Shown here in pieces: positions 6,255-7,387 of a DNA stretch of 7,387 nucleotides. The stretch's first letter is position 1, and each line of letters begins with the position of its first letter. The notes beneath the pieces are model-generated. The model was given only the letters and a program-made list of their open reading frames with translations, was not told where the DNA came from and did no database searches. This stretch comes from an uncultured Prevotellaceae bacterium (GTDB lineage Bacteria; Bacteroidota; Bacteroidia; Bacteroidales; Bacteroidaceae), in the NCBI GenBank assembly GCA_947303695.1, contig CAMYYX010000086.1, positions 1 to 7,387 on the forward strand, given 5' to 3'. The translations under genes were made by a program, and so were the position numbers.

Positions 6255-6332
6255 ACTTTTGTTTATTTGTTTAGAAGTGTGATAGTTTACTTGTTTAAGC
6301 TACAAAAATGAGGGGAATCCTCAAATCGGCTG

Positions 6333-6362
6333 CAAAATTACAAAAATTTTGTCAATTATCAA
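6333..6362 (-). promoter_or_regulatory. Aldolase promoter
   Basis: On the minus strand TAATTTTG (6333-6340) matches TAnnTTTG and is followed by CAGCC. Exactly 19 nt upstream lies TTG (6360-6362), a good -33 element supplied by one unit of the heptamer array. The predicted leader is about 75 nt and contains a small 5-bp hairpin (6309-6323). This is the only promoter here where both elements fit well. Confidence 0.7.
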
Positions 6363-6380
6363 TTATCAATTATCAATTAT
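6353..6380. repeat. Four perfect CAATTAT heptamers
   Basis: CAATTAT is repeated four times in tandem without error at 6353-6359, 6360-6366, 6367-6373 and 6374-6380. The array lies between the divergent aldolase and nucleotidase -7 boxes, so it forms the spacer and -33 region for both. The unit sequence differs from the ATTTACC arrays, but the 7-nt period and placement are the same. Confidence 0.92.
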
Positions 6381-6384
6381 TTCG

Positions 6385-6392
6385 TAACTTTG
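6385..6392 (+). promoter_or_regulatory. -7 box of the nucleotidase promoter
   Basis: TAACTTTG matches TAnnTTTG in the context TTTCGTAACTTTGCGCC, nearly the same as the minus-strand promoters of the two secreted enzymes. It lies 79 nt before the start codon. No clear -33 TTG is present on the plus strand in the heptamer array. Confidence 0.65.
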
Positions 6393-6471
6393 CGCCATAA
6401 AAATGTTTAATGCTTAACAAATAAAAGTTTTTTTTCAGTTTTTGCAAACTGGAGAAGACAAGACGAAACTC

Positions 6472-7387
6472 ATGAAGAAGATAGTAAAGACGATTGCGAT
6501 GATGGCAGTCGGAGGAATGATGTTGGTGGCATGCCAGACGTCTACATCTGTAGATTGCTGCCCGAAGAAGGCGGATGCAAGTATTGTGGTGGTGTACGAA
6601 AACGATGTGCACTGCGGCGTGGATGGTTATGCCAGGATGGCAGGTCTGCGCGATATGATTGCTGACACAGCCTATACGCTGACCGTGTCGAACGGCGACT
6701 ACTTCCAGGGAGGTCCGGTAGGTGCCCTGTCGAAGGGTGGATATATCATCGACATCATGAACAGTGTGGGCTACGATGCCGTGACACTTGGCAATCATGA
6801 GTTCGACTATAAGACACCTCGACTGTTGGAACTGATGCAACAATTCAATGCCCCTGTGCTGTGTACCAATTTCGTGGAACTGCCGAGTGGCAAGCGCATT
6901 TATGCCGCTAGTGCTGTCAAGAAACTTGGTAAGAAGAAAGTGGGACTCGTGGGTGTCGTCACTCCAACTACTTTATATACCGAAGAATATGCCTTCTACG
7001 ACGAGCAGGGCAACCAACTCTACAGCTTGTGCGAGAAGGAAACTTATCAGTTGGTGCAGCAAGCTGTGAATGGCATCCGCAAGAAGGTGGATTACGTCAT
7101 CGTGCTCGCCCATCTGGGTGAGGATGCTAATGATACGGGTGTGGACTCTCATGGACTGGTACGTGCCACAAATGGTATCGATGCTGTACTCGACGGACAT
7201 ACCCATTCGGTCATCCCACAGGACATCGTGATGAACAAAGACGGCAAGCCGGTATATGTTTCGCAGACAGGTACGAAGTTCGCAAACGTAGGAAAGCTTG
7301 TCATCCGTCCCGACGGCAAGATGTCCACCGAACTGGTCAAGATGGAAGACATCCCATATTTGGACAGGAACGTGCGAATGGCGACCG
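6472..7387 (+). CDS. 5'-nucleotidase/metallophosphatase lipoprotein (3' end missing)
   Basis: The frame is open from ATG 6472 to the window end (305 codons), so the C-terminus is missing. The N-terminus is a lipoprotein signal with lipobox LVAC (18-21, lipid-modified Cys21), placing the enzyme on a membrane outside the cytoplasm. The metallophosphoesterase domain, like the N-terminal domain of UshA, shows NDVHCG (44-49; Asp45 and His47), SNGDYFQGG (73-81; Asp76), TLGNHEFDY (105-113; Asn108 and His109), LAHLGE (212-217; His214) and DGHTHS (241-246; His243 and His245). Together these form the two-metal site. It probably dephosphorylates nucleotides or related phosphoesters for nucleoside and phosphate salvage. 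Whether the substrate-binding 5'-nucleotidase C-terminal domain follows in the same gene cannot be seen. GGAG at 6451-6454 is too far upstream to act as a normal ribosome binding site. The N-terminal lipoprotein signal supports this start. Confidence 0.9.
   Translation, partial: MKKIVKTIAMMAVGGMMLVACQTSTSVDCCPKKADASIVVVYENDVHCGVDGYARMAGLRDMIADTAYTLTVSNGDYFQGGPVGALSKGGYIIDIMNSVGYDAVTLGNHEFDYKTPRLLELMQQFNAPVLCTNFVELPSGKRIYAASAVKKLGKKKVGLVGVVTPTTLYTEEYAFYDEQGNQLYSLCEKETYQLVQQAVNGIRKKVDYVIVLAHLGEDANDTGVDSHGLVRATNGIDAVLDGHTHSVIPQDIVMNKDGKPVYVSQTGTKFANVGKLVIRPDGKMSTELVKMEDIPYLDRNVRMAT

Noticed and set aside
6309..6323. Small hairpin in the aldolase leader as a riboswitch
   Set aside because: A 5-bp stem alone is too little and no conserved riboswitch core is visible in the roughly 75-nt leader.
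6373..6843. 156-codon minus-strand frame
   Set aside because: It is antisense to the nucleotidase start and its promoter, has no -7 box, and its sequence resembles no known family.

Overview
The window looks like chromosomal DNA of a Bacteroidales bacterium, most likely Prevotellaceae (Prevotella/Segatella type). Four observations support this. The -7 promoter boxes have the Bacteroidetes form TAnnTTTG. Two secreted carbohydrate-active enzymes end in a 'GQR...PGINIV.GKK' style tail of the kind common on Prevotella exported enzymes. A 35-residue 'smalltalk'-type microprotein is present. The intergenic DNA is AT-rich and full of short tandem repeats between genes of medium GC. No tRNA, rRNA, CRISPR, insertion sequence or phage gene was seen.

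Layout from left to right. Positions 1-246 are non-coding, with nested dyads and 9-nt tandem repeats, and lead into a tiny membrane-peptide gene (247-354, +) followed by a strong hairpin terminator (376-410). An exported SASA/CE6-like carbohydrate acetylesterase with accessory C-terminal domains follows on the minus strand (429-2090). A divergent promoter region separates it from an acyl-ACP thioesterase (2217-2975, +). The thioesterase stop codon overlaps that of a convergent two-domain exported enzyme (2972-5044, -), which joins an alpha/beta-hydrolase esterase to a GH53 endo-beta-1,4-galactanase. Next come a class II fructose-bisphosphate aldolase (5256-6254, -) with its own terminator, and a divergently transcribed 5'-nucleotidase/metallophosphatase lipoprotein (6472 to beyond the window end, +).

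Functionally, the two exported enzymes suggest attack on acetylated or feruloylated pectic galactan (rhamnogalacturonan I side chains): the esterases remove acyl groups and GH53 cuts the beta-1,4-galactan backbone. Their promoter regions align without gaps at 48 of 58 positions (2128-2185 against 5079-5136), including an irregular 7-nt repeat array, which suggests a duplicated promoter module and possibly shared regulation. The thioesterase, aldolase and nucleotidase look like ordinary housekeeping genes. No SusC/SusD pair or dedicated regulator is visible, so this is not a classical polysaccharide utilisation locus within the window.

The most interesting points are the esterase-GH53 fusion, the duplicated heptad-repeat promoter, and the microprotein whose only cysteine sits in a lipobox-like context four residues from its C-terminus.
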